A stretch of 64,000 bases of DNA from NCBI GenBank assembly GCA_965209015.1, contig OZ242367.1:2046001-2110000 (forward strand), in the 5' to 3' direction. The stretch is from Bin80 sp965209015 (GTDB lineage Bacteria; Bacteroidota; Rhodothermia; Rhodothermales; Bin80). Both the position numbers and the translations under genes were made by a program. This document shows, piece after piece, positions 10,268 to 19,432 of the stretch (the first letter of the stretch is position 1; each line of letters begins with the position of its first letter). Under the pieces are notes generated by a model. The model saw only the letters and a program-made list of their open reading frames with translations. It was not told the origin of the DNA and did not search any database.

Positions 10268-11293
10268 CTAAATATAGTTATCCGTACCTTTTCTCTGCTC
10301 TGCAATAGAAGCAGCAAGGAGTACGGCTTGGATCATGCTCCCAGCATCTGCCTGATTTTTCCCTGCAATGTCAAATGCTGTACCGTGATCAGGGGAGGTA
10401 CGTACGATTGGTAAGCCCGCAGTAAAATTTACACCACTACCAAATGAAAGTGTCTTGAACGGGATTAATCCCTGGTCATGGTACATAGCCAGGACTCCGT
10501 CGTACCCACAATATTGTCGATTTCCAAAAAACCCGTCAGCGGGGAATGGCCCTAATGCAAGAATCCCGCGGTTCCCTGCTTCCTTGATGGCCTTGATTAT
10601 CACATCTTTCTCTTCATCACCGAGAACTCCACTCTCACCAGCATGAGGGTTCAAGCCGAGGACTGCAATCTTAGGGCGAACAATCCCAAAATCCCGCATT
10701 AGCGATGCACGCACACGTTTAAGTTTGGCAATCAGTCCATTGGTGGTTAGTCGTCCAGCCACTTGATTCAATGCGATATGTCCGGTCGCTAAGCTAATTC
10801 GCAATTCATTGGATACCATCATCATGACCTTCTCCTTGACTCCTGTCTTCTTTGCCAGATACTCAGTATGACCAGGAAAATTATAACCTGCGAGAACAAT
10901 TGCAAGCTTAGAGATTGGAGCTGTAACCAGTGCACTCACTTCACCTTGCCGTGCCAGACGGATTCCCTCGTCCACAGAATCCATGGCCATACAGCCAGCG
11001 CGTGGAGTCACTTCTCCCATCTCAACTGCCACATCTTGATCTTTGGCAGTATCAACGATACGAACCCCGCGTTGAGGAAGTGGCTCATCTAAGCTATATG
11101 TATGATTCGGAAGACGCCTCCCCAACGCTTTTGCATGAAGTTCAAGAACCTCCGCCGAACCTATGATCACCGGCTCTATACGCTTCATCAAAAGGGGATC
11201 ATCCAAACACTTCAAGACCACTTCGGGGCCAATCCCGTTCGGATCCCCCAATGTAATGGCAATCCTCGTGCGTTCTTTGGAGTCCTTGGTCAC
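10268..11293 (-). CDS. pdxA: 4-hydroxythreonine-4-phosphate dehydrogenase
   Basis: 341 aa, the normal PdxA length. Motifs include ITLGDPNGIGPEV near the N-terminus, the metal-site histidine segment FPGHTEYLAKKTG, LNPHAGESG, YHDQGLIPFK and the C-terminal RTSPDHGTAFDIAGK. The enzyme oxidises 4-phosphohydroxy-L-threonine with NAD+ in the DXP-dependent pyridoxal phosphate pathway. The stop TAG overlaps a possible GTG of agcS. The start lies 4 bp after the pepA stop, so both sit in the same transcript. No other vitamin B6 genes are in the window. Confidence 0.95.
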   Translation of the reverse strand: MTKDSKERTRIAITLGDPNGIGPEVVLKCLDDPLLMKRIEPVIIGSAEVLELHAKALGRRLPNHTYSLDEPLPQRGVRIVDTAKDQDVAVEMGEVTPRAGCMAMDSVDEGIRLARQGEVSALVTAPISKLAIVLAGYNFPGHTEYLAKKTGVKEKVMMMVSNELRISLATGHIALNQVAGRLTTNGLIAKLKRVRASLMRDFGIVRPKIAVLGLNPHAGESGVLGDEEKDVIIKAIKEAGNRGILALGPFPADGFFGNRQYCGYDGVLAMYHDQGLIPFKTLSFGSGVNFTAGLPIVRTSPDHGTAFDIAGKNQADAGSMIQAVLLAASIAEQRKGTDNYI

Positions 11294-11297
11294 TGGA

Positions 11298-12797
11298 TTA
11301 GCGCTTCTTCGGATAAGCGTAATCTCGAATATACTCCGTTAGAAGTCGAACACCAAATCCAGTGCCTCCAGCTGGCCTGTACGGTAGGGATTTTTGCAAA
11401 AATGACGGACCCGCCATATCTATATGAATCCACGGGTAGTCTACAAAGTTTTCAAGAAATTTCGCAGCAGTAATACTCCCAGCTTCACGGTTGCCAATAT
11501 TTTTGATATCTGCAACATCACTCCTGAGTGCATCGGCATAATGAGCATGCATGGGCATGGGATGGATGAGATCGCCAGTACGTTCCGCAACCTTGATGAA
11601 TGCATCCAACCGATCAGTAGAGTCCACATCGTTCTGGGTCATTACTGCAGCAACTTGGCTACCGAGTGCCACGACTTGTGCACCGGTCAGGGTAGCAAGG
11701 TCAATTACGATTTCCGGACGATACAGCTTAGCATAGGATAATGCGTCTGCGAGAATCAGTCGCCCCTCTGCATCGGTATTCAAGACTTCCACGGTCATTC
11801 CCGAATGCATCTTTAGCACATCACCAGGCACATAAGCATTTTGTCCTGGCCGGTTATCCGTTGCAGGAATAAGCCCAATCACATATAGTGGGACATCCAA
11901 TCGGGCAATTGCTTCCATGGCGCCAATCACTGCTGCCGCGCCTGCCATGTCGGCTTTCATGTGGTCCATGGAACCTTTAGTGGGCTTAAGGGAGAGTCCA
12001 CCAGTGTCATAGACGATCCCTTTCCCGACAAGAACCACTGGCTGAGAGTTCCCGGCTTTGCTGGGTTTCCAAGTCATTTCAATTAAAACGGGAGGTTCCA
12101 TGCTACCGCGATTGACTCCCAAAAGACCTCCCATTTTCTCCTTTTCGATATCTGCCTTATCCCAGATAGATACCTCATACCCATGTTTTCGGCCAAGACG
12201 TTCGACGATCTTGCCAAGCATCATCGGGGTTTTGTCATGTGGCGATAGATTGACTAAGTCACGTGCAGTCATGGTGGCCTCAGCTTCGACGCGACCTCGC
12301 TCGGCTCCCCGGCGAGCAGATTTTTCATCACGAGCTGCATGTAAGACTAATCGCTCCGTAGCAGTTTTTTGCTCGTCAGGCTGTGTCTTGTAACGGTCAA
12401 ATTCATAGGCTGCAAGCATAAATCCTTCCACCAGAGATTGTCCTGCTGCTTCGGAGTCTATCTCTGAATCAGGCACACAAAGCCCAACTGTCGTTGCTTT
12501 GGTGTTCATGGCTAATCGTGTACCCGCCGCAGCTGCTTTGCGAAGCCCATCACGATTTATATTCTCAGCATCTCCAAGTCCAATGACTGCAACTCTGTGA
12601 GCCCGTCCCTCTGAGGGATAGCATAACAGCGTCTCTTCCGGTCGGCCCTCAAAATCAATTAATGCGGTTGAGAGCGTCTGCCCTATTGGTCCGCCAATCT
12701 GTGCCGCGCGCGCTCTGGCAAGAGATCGAGCTACTGGAATGATAAGTAAATCAACGTCCAAATCTTGGAGACTAAGAGTGGTAACGGAAACTTTCAT
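11298..12797 (-). CDS. pepA: Leucyl aminopeptidase, M17 family
   Basis: 499 aa, normal for M17 cytosol aminopeptidases. The catalytic half shows VGKGIVYDTGGLSLKP, DMAGAAAVIGAMEA and the signature NTDAEGRLILADAL, which supply the two-metal site and catalytic Lys/Arg. It releases N-terminal residues from peptides in the cytoplasm. The start codon overlaps the nrnA stop as TAATG, indicating translational coupling. The extreme N-terminus lacks an export signal. Confidence 0.95.
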   Translation of the reverse strand: MKVSVTTLSLQDLDVDLLIIPVARSLARARAAQIGGPIGQTLSTALIDFEGRPEETLLCYPSEGRAHRVAVIGLGDAENINRDGLRKAAAAGTRLAMNTKATTVGLCVPDSEIDSEAAGQSLVEGFMLAAYEFDRYKTQPDEQKTATERLVLHAARDEKSARRGAERGRVEAEATMTARDLVNLSPHDKTPMMLGKIVERLGRKHGYEVSIWDKADIEKEKMGGLLGVNRGSMEPPVLIEMTWKPSKAGNSQPVVLVGKGIVYDTGGLSLKPTKGSMDHMKADMAGAAAVIGAMEAIARLDVPLYVIGLIPATDNRPGQNAYVPGDVLKMHSGMTVEVLNTDAEGRLILADALSYAKLYRPEIVIDLATLTGAQVVALGSQVAAVMTQNDVDSTDRLDAFIKVAERTGDLIHPMPMHAHYADALRSDVADIKNIGNREAGSITAAKFLENFVDYPWIHIDMAGPSFLQKSLPYRPAGGTGFGVRLLTEYIRDYAYPKKR

Positions 12798-13855
12798 TAT
12801 TTGGAATTGGAAAATGCATTTATATAAACTTTTTCTTCTTCAGCCACGATAAGAGGCTCGCCGCCTTCAAGGGACTCAGGGATTGCTTCCAGAACCCTCT
12901 CTACGGCATCCCTGAGGGGGAGTCTGATGAATGCTCCGGCTGCGTTATGGTGTCCGCCGCCGCCATAGGTTTGAGCCCATTGATCCATTCGATAATTTCC
13001 TTTGGATCGAAAACTAACCTTGACTCCATCTTTGATTTGCGTGAACAACAGCGTAACATGAACCCCACTGATGGACATGAGCATATCTGATACCCCATGG
13101 ATTTCGGTAGAATCTGCATCCGTTGAAGTAAGCATACGCCGTGGGATCGTGACATAGGCAAGTTTCCCATCACACAAAAACATGACTCCTTGCAAAATCA
13201 TCGAAATCAGACGAGGCCAAGAGCGGCTATGATTCTCATATACACTTGAATAAACTTCGGGAGGTGGCTGGCTTCCACGCTCAAGTAGATCTGCGGTGAT
13301 CTGATGAATTTTCGGCGTTACGGCAGCAAAACGAAATGAGCCCGTATCGGTCATCAGTGCAGTATACAAGGCTGTGGCGATCACCGGATCAATCAAACTC
13401 TGGTCATGAGCACTAATCAGGTCATAGATTAATTCTCCTGTGGCTGCGGCATTCTCATCGCGCAACGCCCAAGTAAACCAGGACTCTGGAGCCGTATGGT
13501 GATCAATGAGCAAAACGGGTCCGGAGTACAGATCAAGCGCTCTCTCAACCGTTTTACCCAGACGATCTCGGCTGTTGGTATCCACGACAATAAATAAGTC
13601 CGCCCGAGAAACAGCATCCAGATTGTTCAGTGTATTTCCAGTTCTAACAGCCTCCGAGCCGGGCATCCAATCCAAGTTGGGGGGCACAGGATCGGAGTTA
13701 AACAGAACGACATCTTTCCCCAATTTTTCAAGAAAACGTCCAAGTGAAACCTGCGAGCCAATTGCATCACCATCAGGGCGCTGATGAGTAGTGATCACAA
13801 AACGATCATGATCCAACAGAACCCCTAAGATGTCTTTCAACATGGCATTGGCCAA
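12797..13855 (-). CDS. nrnA: DHH/DHHA1 phosphoesterase, NrnA-like oligoribonuclease / pAp phosphatase
   Basis: 352 aa with the DHH-family order of motifs: RPDGDAIGS (about 26-34), VVDTNSRDR (about 90-98), LLIDHHTAPE (DHH at about 117-119), an AxMTDTGSF motif near 165-175, and C-terminal GGGHHNAAGAF of the DHHA1 domain. NrnA proteins degrade 2-5 nt RNAs and dephosphorylate 3'-phosphoadenosine 5'-phosphate. It is the first gene of the five-gene run. A second ATG four codons in is an alternative start. Assignment to NrnA rather than another DHH phosphoesterase is by motif order and length. Confidence 0.88.
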   Translation of the reverse strand: MANAMLKDILGVLLDHDRFVITTHQRPDGDAIGSQVSLGRFLEKLGKDVVLFNSDPVPPNLDWMPGSEAVRTGNTLNNLDAVSRADLFIVVDTNSRDRLGKTVERALDLYSGPVLLIDHHTAPESWFTWALRDENAAATGELIYDLISAHDQSLIDPVIATALYTALMTDTGSFRFAAVTPKIHQITADLLERGSQPPPEVYSSVYENHSRSWPRLISMILQGVMFLCDGKLAYVTIPRRMLTSTDADSTEIHGVSDMLMSISGVHVTLLFTQIKDGVKVSFRSKGNYRMDQWAQTYGGGGHHNAAGAFIRLPLRDAVERVLEAIPESLEGGEPLIVAEEEKVYINAFSNSK

Positions 13856-14127
13856 ATGACGTAATCAGCAACTAGATATTTTTGTTTGAGACCTACGCCA
13901 AAGCAACCCCAACGGCGAGAGCGTGCAAAAGAGCATCCTCAAAGTGCGGCGTTATATCAGCCCTAATAAAGTGTGAACCGAAGTATAAACCGAACAGACA
14001 CATTCAACCAACTTTTTTAGGACTTGTTCGGAATTGTTATATCGTCTTTGTTAAGTAACTGAGCCTTGATGGTTAACCAGAACCAGTCTCAACTCCCATG
14101 TTCAGTTCCCTAGATCTCTCAAAGATA

Positions 14128-14355
14128 CAGGGGAGAGAAAGTAGGAAGCAGAAGCTAATCAATCTGCTCAGAAATGGACAAAGGCACAAGCAAACGCTCC
14201 GAAGTCACCTCCATCGAATCCGATGAATCGCAAAGACCAATAGCCAAAAAAACCAGTATCAAGATATGGGATAGAGGAAAAATACTAAACTTCATGGCAC
14301 CAAAAAATTGCGAACTGAGACGAACAATCAGATTGATGTAACGGGTAAGGTAACG
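14128..14355 (-). repeat. Dispersed repeat, copy A
   Basis: By eye this segment aligns with 17033-17275 (copy B) and, more weakly, 58665-58835 (copy C). Shared blocks include atgggatagag, a gg[ct][at]cca-agaaatg type block and a gacgaacaatcagattg / gacggacaatcagattg block. Every copy lies just downstream of a minus-strand gene, about 110, 95 and 11 bp from the stop codon. The repeat is partly explained by the gene duplication for A and B, but copy C lies in an unrelated context. Confidence 0.6.
14155..14295 (-). CDS. Possible 46-aa exported or lipoprotein-like peptide
   Basis: ATG at 14295 to TAG at 14155-14157. The N-terminus is MKFSIFPLSHILILVFLAIGLC, a hydrophobic export-like segment ending in a lipobox-like LAIGLC with Cys22, followed by 24 polar residues. 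It lies inside dispersed repeat copy A. The equivalent frames in copies B and C have lost the start codon or are interrupted, so this may be a decaying small gene or chance. No homology is claimed. Confidence 0.25.
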   Translation of the reverse strand: MKFSIFPLSHILILVFLAIGLCDSSDSMEVTSERLLVPLSISEQID

Positions 14356-14439
14356 CTTGAAAATATGTGGCTAGTCTCCACTCTGAACGATTGCAGTGCA
14401 GTGCGTGTTGAATACCGAGCAGACGCATACAGTTTAAAG

Positions 14440-15645
14440 CTACCGAAAATGTACGAATTGGCCCGTCTGCACTGCGTTACCCATCTCTGAATGCATCACC
14501 ATATGATACAAGTAATGTCCCGACGGAAGCGATTGCCCCTCTACCTCAATCTGCTTTCCCCATCCTGCGGATAAATCTACCGGTGGAACCGTCAGCACAC
14601 GCTGTCCTAACATATCAATGATCTCCACGGTCACACGGGCAGAGAAAGGAAGATCAAATTGCAAATTTGTTGATCTCTGGAAAGGGTTGGGATAATTCCC
14701 ATGCACTACGAATGTTTCCGGCAATGTCGTCTCCTGCTCAACCTGCACAGGAGAATCTCCTATAAGTTCAAACCGAGCACGTATGGGGACTACCGTCTCG
14801 TTGAATAAGTATTCATCAGCAACAAATAAGCTTGTCCACAGTGGTATCCATGCATTATCCACGTATACATGTGATAAGTCTTCCATAGCATAGGGAGCTA
14901 ATCCCAAAAATAGAATATTATCGTCGTTTCCTGCATCCCCATATGCAATATGGATCACATCCGGTAAGGCATCAATTCCCTCATTTGAAAGATCCAGTTC
15001 AAAAAAATCCAATTCTATATCCGAGAATCGGACAAAGTCTCTTGGGTCGTCAATTACTTTTGAAAACAGGACATCTCCCGGTCTACCCCCATCATCCGAA
15101 TAAATGTAGACCGTTAGGTCTCGGGGGGAAGACGGGGAATAGTCTGGTCTCCGAAACTGATTGTCATAGTAAGGTGCCAGCCAGATACGATCAATCCGAA
15201 CCTCCCGATCGTCTCCTGAGGATATCTTAGGAATGAACCGGGTAGACCATCTATCATGATCTAATGACCGTAAGATGATAGTGGCATCAACATCCGCCTC
15301 AAATAGTCTTCCCTGATCATACTGAATGTACACGAATTCTGAATTGTCTGATGGAGAGTCCTTTTTCATTCCGATCGTGCAAGATTCATTAGAATTAGGC
15401 ACCAGCCCAACTTGGCACACTCCGTCCTCAGATACTGCTTCAGTAAAGTTCTCAACATTCCGAGCGTGTGAGTCCACGACCATCGTATGAAAAGCCCCGG
15501 AGTGCTGTGAATTAGCTGAATCCGGGAGTTGCATACCAGAATCACTCGTAATAGTCTTGTACAATGTCTCAATCTGTGCCTGTATGGGTGTAGACGAACC
15601 CACTGACACCAGTACCACCAAAATACTTGCTATTAGGTTGCGCAT
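14440..15645 (-). CDS. Secreted protein with type IX (type A) C-terminal sorting domain
   Basis: 401 aa from the ATG at 15645, chosen because the paralogue at 19432 starts at the same MRNLIAS sequence; an upstream in-frame ATG at 15702 is less likely. A signal peptide spans about 1-24 (to PIQAQ). A beta-rich domain of unknown family lies at about 110-295 (VRIDRIWLAPYYDNQF, DLTVYIYSDDGGRPGD, IHIAYGDAGNDDN). The C-terminal sorting domain lies at about 308-401 (NYPNPFQRSTNLQFDLP, DMLGQRV, LPSGHYLYHMV). The protein is therefore probably secreted through a type IX system and anchored or released at the surface. Function is unknown. It is a shorter paralogue of the protein encoded at 17354-19432. 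Confidence 0.82.
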   Translation of the reverse strand: MRNLIASILVVLVSVGSSTPIQAQIETLYKTITSDSGMQLPDSANSQHSGAFHTMVVDSHARNVENFTEAVSEDGVCQVGLVPNSNESCTIGMKKDSPSDNSEFVYIQYDQGRLFEADVDATIILRSLDHDRWSTRFIPKISSGDDREVRIDRIWLAPYYDNQFRRPDYSPSSPRDLTVYIYSDDGGRPGDVLFSKVIDDPRDFVRFSDIELDFFELDLSNEGIDALPDVIHIAYGDAGNDDNILFLGLAPYAMEDLSHVYVDNAWIPLWTSLFVADEYLFNETVVPIRARFELIGDSPVQVEQETTLPETFVVHGNYPNPFQRSTNLQFDLPFSARVTVEIIDMLGQRVLTVPPVDLSAGWGKQIEVEGQSLPSGHYLYHMVMHSEMGNAVQTGQFVHFR

Positions 15646-16298
15646 AATATTGGACCTGTTAAATATTTGGGGGAGACACCTTTGTCTGTATTGCTCTTTC
15701 ATGGAGACAACTTTGAGTTTTTTACGAGCCCCCGCAAAACCTCCGTCGGTAAATCTTTTGAAAAAGATCGTCCTCTAAAGTTTCTGACTGGTGGATCCAG
15801 TCAGATTAGACGAGATTTTCTGGGAGCATATCTGCTTTTGCAAAACGCAAAACAGCATTTATGTGTAACCATAATCAGTGGATCTGGATCCCCCTATTTT
15901 GCATCTCCCAAAGTGTCAAATTCAAAAAAACGGAGGCTCTCATAGAAGATAACATACAAATTTTTTATGTCTCCTCCAGAAGGAGTTATTCCCCTGTGTG
16001 GAAGCACAATCGGGTTCGTAGCCCGAACGATATAACTCATTCGTGTTTGGGATGATGTTTATGGAGGGTTTTTTGCTTTGCCCCGGTTGCATGCGAACGA
16101 GTGTATCGGACTTCACTTGTGCGGTGGACCGAGACAGTATTGAATATTTTAAGGACTCATGGATTGAATGAGCACCCGTTTCCCGATTAGCTGCTTCAAT
16201 CGCTGTGCGGTTGGTCCGGCAGAGCATCGTGACCAATACCTTTACAAGTGCACTCAAGGAATTTGCGGAAGCAAAATGCCGACTCGAATCCATGAAGC
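15646..16298. other. Intergenic region: duplicated leader and decayed sequence
   Basis: Bases 15646-15990 align by eye with 19433-19775 upstream of the paralogue (for example ttgctcttt/ctcatgg-agac-act near the start, tgtcaaatt/acaa further out), so they are the duplicated promoter/leader of the sorting-domain gene. Bases 16090-16296 on the plus strand give short frames (including QSIVTNTFTSALKEFAEAK) broken by stops; these may be the remnant of an unidentified gene preceding the RDD pseudogene. Confidence 0.45.
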
Positions 16299-16805
16299 AT
16301 GGATCAAAATAGCCTATATATTGAGATCCAAAACAGCGACTCAGTGAGACTCGAAATAGCCACTGGCGGACTTATTCGTGTTCTTGCGTTCTTTATTGAC
16401 CTTGTCGTTCAAATGTGTCTGTCTTTATTGATATTTCTTTCGTACGCTCATTTTGAAGATTTCCTTGAATATTTTCGTAAGAAGTCTCCTTTGAGTTGAA
16501 TCCAGTATGCAGGCTACATAACTCAATATAGAAGTGCATTGGCAATGATCGGATTGGCCATGTTTTGGTATAAGCCCAAGTTCGCTATATTTCTCTTAAG
16601 AACCCATGGATTTTGTTGCACTTTTCTACTATTCCCCCCCTGAATGACCGATTTGGGCCTGAACCCTTATATCCTGGCTCCCTTTTGGTCATGTTTTGGA
16701 AATTTCTGCTAAAAGGTCGTCATAGCATTATTCTGGTGCTTTCTGGAGCCCCCAGTTCCTACTCTTCCATGCCCTCTTATCATATTTGGGTATTCTGGAC
16801 GAAGT
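16299..16805 (+). pseudogene. RDD-family membrane protein remnant
   Basis: The 66-codon frame at 16299-16499 reads SVRLEIATGGLIRVLAFFIDL followed by a hydrophobic helix, the typical first transmembrane segment of RDD-family membrane proteins. It then hits a TGA, where the family continues for another 150 or more residues. Downstream short frames up to about 16805 stay hydrophobic but are in shifting frames. The gene appears broken by frameshifts. Assignment rests on one segment, so it is moderate. Confidence 0.45.
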
Positions 16806-17353
16806 GAGCCACCGAATACAATTGAAGTGAGTCTGGGGATTGGTAACTCATTTGGCCGGAATATGCAATTCATGTTAGTGTATACTGAGATCCAATTGGG
16901 GACTTATTGGTGTACAATTTGAGTCTCACTGGTGTACAAATTCATCGCAATACATATAAGGCCAACGGATCCCTAACCACCGGCTGGTATGCGTCGCAGA
17001 AGTTGGAACCCTAAACTCCAGCTATAGGTGAATTCAGAAGAGAAAGTGGGGAGTAGAAACTGATCAAGTCTGCTCCCGAAATGGAGAAAGAACGCTGTCG
17101 TAACAACTCTAAGTCATCCATGCCGGACTCAATGAATCTCAGAAACCACTATCCAGAAAAAATCGGTCTCAAATATGGGATAGAGTGAAAATGCTTAACC
17201 TTGTGGCTCCAAGAAATGATGAACTTGGGACGGACAATCAGATTGGTACAACTGGCATGGTAATGTCCAGAAAGAACAATGCGACCAGTCTCCACTCTAA
17301 GAAAATTGAAATATAGAGCGCATCAGATATCCTGCAAGCAAAACGGTCTGAGA
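16806..17353. other. Gene-free region with possible IS21-like end and dispersed repeat B
   Basis: Contains dispersed repeat copy B (17033-17275). Just after the RDD remnant, short repeats gaagtgagccacc and gaagtgagtctgg (about 16803-16835) and two ggtgtacaa boxes (about 16910-16945) resemble the ctgagccac series near the istB remnant at 57985-58040, so this could be an old IS21-type end. No gene is seen. Confidence 0.35.
17033..17275 (-). repeat. Dispersed repeat, copy B
   Basis: Counterpart of the 14128-14355 and 58665-58835 copies, in the same orientation relative to the upstream minus-strand gene. The start codon of the small frame in copy A is ACA here, and an in-frame TAG interrupts it, so copy B is not coding in that frame. 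Confidence 0.6.
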
Positions 17354-19432
17354 CTACCGGAAATGCACGAATTGGCCCGTCTGTATTGCATTGCCCATTT
17401 CTGAGTGCATCACCATACGATACAAGTAATGTCCCGACGGAAGCGATTGTCCATCTACCTCAATCTGCTTTCCCCATCCTGCGGATAAATCCACAGGTGG
17501 GACTGTTAGCACACGCCGTCCTAACATGTCAATGACCTCTACGGTCACGCGGGCGGAGGTGGGAAGATCAAACTGCAAATTTGTTGATTTCTGGAAAGGG
17601 TTGGGATAATTCCCATGCACCACGAACGTTTCCGGCACGGTCGTCTCCTGACTGACCTGTACAGGAAACTCTCCTTGAAGTCGAAATCGAGCACGTATGG
17701 GAATCACCGTCTCATTCAACACATTCATACCACCAATACTGCCTGTCCACAGCGGTATCCACACACCATCTAAATATATATGTGACAAATTCTCCGTAAC
17801 ATAGGGTGCCACTCCCATGACCAGAATATTATCATCGTTTCCGGCATCCCCAATTGCAATGTGGATCTCATCTGGCAGAACACCAATCCCCTCGTTTGAG
17901 AGGTCAAGTTCAAAAAAATCCAAATCCAAGTCCCTTACTTGGGTAAAGTCTCTTGGATCTTCAATCATCTTAGAAAACAAGACATCGCCCGGTATGCCCC
18001 TATCATCCGAATAAATGTAGATGGTCAGATCTCGGGGAGCAGATGCGGGCAAGGTTGAATTCTGAAATTGATTATCAAAGTAAGGTGCTAGCCAGATACG
18101 ATCAATCTGCACCTCTCGATTATCTGCCGAGGAGCCCTTCGGAGTGAAGATGGTAGAATATCTTGGTGTACCTTGTCTACCAAAAAAGACCCCTCCCCCA
18201 TCATCAAAAGCAGATACCTCTCCCTCATCGTACTGAATGTCAACGAATTCAACCTGCGATGAGTAAATTTCAATCATAAACTGCAAACTGGCCGTGTTCC
18301 CACTTGCATCGGTCGCCGTGTAGGTGTAAGCTACGGGTGAAGATGTAACTTCCGCCGGTGTTCCACGAATAGTTCGGTTTGAAGCGTCAAAGTTCAATCC
18401 AGCAGGTAATTCAGGCCTCAGGGAGTAACTGATCGGTAATTCACCTCTTGTGGCCTCCGGCAGAATCAACGGGGTAATGGTCTGTCCCTCAGAGAAAATT
18501 TGATCTTCAACCTGTTGCGCAAAATGCAAGGAACCATCTGTGGGACCGAGTTGGAACCGAGCACGTATGGGGATCACCGTCTCGTTGAATATATTTTCTC
18601 CGTTAACAAATATATCCGTCCAGAGTGATCCCCATTCACCATCCAAATTTAAATGTGATACGTTTTCAGTGGCATAGGGCGCAACTGCCAGAGCCAAGTT
18701 GTTCTCGTCATTCCCTGCATTCCCATAGGCAATGTGGATCACATCCGGTAGAACACCGATTCCTTCGCCTGAGAAGTCAAGTTCAAAGAAGTCCAAATCG
18801 AAGTTCCTTACTTGGGTAAAGTCTCTTGGATCTTCAATTACCTTTGAAAACAGAACCACCCCCGGTCTGCCCCCATCATCCGAATAAATGTAGACGGTCA
18901 GGTCTCTGGGGGCAGATGGTGGCAAGTTCGTATCTCCAAACTGATTATCAAAGTAAGGCGCAAGCCAGATGCGATCAATCCGCACATCCCGCGTATCGCT
19001 TGAAGATGTCTTGGGAGTGAACCGAGTAGACAGTATCACATTAGCATCAATCTCTGCAAAGGGAGAGATACCATTTTCAAACTCAAATACCTTTCCCTGA
19101 TCGTACTGAATGTCAACGAATTCAGAATAATTGGAGGGACGAATTATTTTCAATCCGACTGCGCACCATTCAATAGAATTGTACATCTCAATTGTTTGGC
19201 ACCCTCTGGGCTCTGCTACTCTTTCTACAAAACTGTGGATATTTTCAACTTGTAACTCCAAGTCTACCGTATGAAAAGCTGAGGAACTCAGTGAAGGAGC
19301 AGAATGAGAGAACCGCATACTGGGGGCAATCACGGTAGTCTCATACAGTTGCACCTCAATCTGTGCTTGTACATGTGTCAGAGCCCCCACTGACCCTAGT
19401 AACACCAAGGTACTTGCTATTAGGTTTCGCAT
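17354..19432 (-). CDS. Secreted protein with duplicated core domain, Ig-like linker and type IX sorting domain
   Basis: 692 aa. Signal peptide about 1-23 (to HVQAQ). The unknown beta domain also present in the 401-aa neighbour occurs twice, at about 110-305 and 400-590 (each with DIQYD, VxIDRIWLAPYFDNQF, DLTxYIYSDD, IHIAxGDAGND). Between them is a putative Ig/cadherin-like domain at about 320-390 (SEGQTI, PISYSLRPELPAGLNFD, YTYTATDASGN). The C-terminal type A sorting domain starts near residue 600 (NYPNPFQKSTNLQFDLP, DMLGRRV, LPSGHYLYRMV). The protein is probably exported by the Sec system and then a type IX system. It arose by duplication of the same ancestral unit as the 14440-15645 gene, with internal domain doubling in this copy. 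Substrate or ligand is unknown. Confidence 0.82.
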   Translation of the reverse strand: MRNLIASTLVLLGSVGALTHVQAQIEVQLYETTVIAPSMRFSHSAPSLSSSAFHTVDLELQVENIHSFVERVAEPRGCQTIEMYNSIEWCAVGLKIIRPSNYSEFVDIQYDQGKVFEFENGISPFAEIDANVILSTRFTPKTSSSDTRDVRIDRIWLAPYFDNQFGDTNLPPSAPRDLTVYIYSDDGGRPGVVLFSKVIEDPRDFTQVRNFDLDFFELDFSGEGIGVLPDVIHIAYGNAGNDENNLALAVAPYATENVSHLNLDGEWGSLWTDIFVNGENIFNETVIPIRARFQLGPTDGSLHFAQQVEDQIFSEGQTITPLILPEATRGELPISYSLRPELPAGLNFDASNRTIRGTPAEVTSSPVAYTYTATDASGNTASLQFMIEIYSSQVEFVDIQYDEGEVSAFDDGGGVFFGRQGTPRYSTIFTPKGSSADNREVQIDRIWLAPYFDNQFQNSTLPASAPRDLTIYIYSDDRGIPGDVLFSKMIEDPRDFTQVRDLDLDFFELDLSNEGIGVLPDEIHIAIGDAGNDDNILVMGVAPYVTENLSHIYLDGVWIPLWTGSIGGMNVLNETVIPIRARFRLQGEFPVQVSQETTVPETFVVHGNYPNPFQKSTNLQFDLPTSARVTVEVIDMLGRRVLTVPPVDLSAGWGKQIEVDGQSLPSGHYLYRMVMHSEMGNAIQTGQFVHFR

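Larger units (their letters stand above)
13856..14439. other. Intergenic region with dispersed repeat copy A
   Basis: 584 bp between nrnA and the first sorting-domain protein. It holds copy A of a dispersed repeat (about 14128-14355) and, within it, a 46-codon frame described separately. Nothing else was recognised; the nrnA operon promoter must lie near 13860-14000 but no consensus was evident. Confidence 0.5.

Noticed and set aside
15940..16293. 117-codon minus-strand open frame.
   Set aside because: No family pattern; it overlaps plus-strand remnants and the duplicated leader, so chance is likelier.
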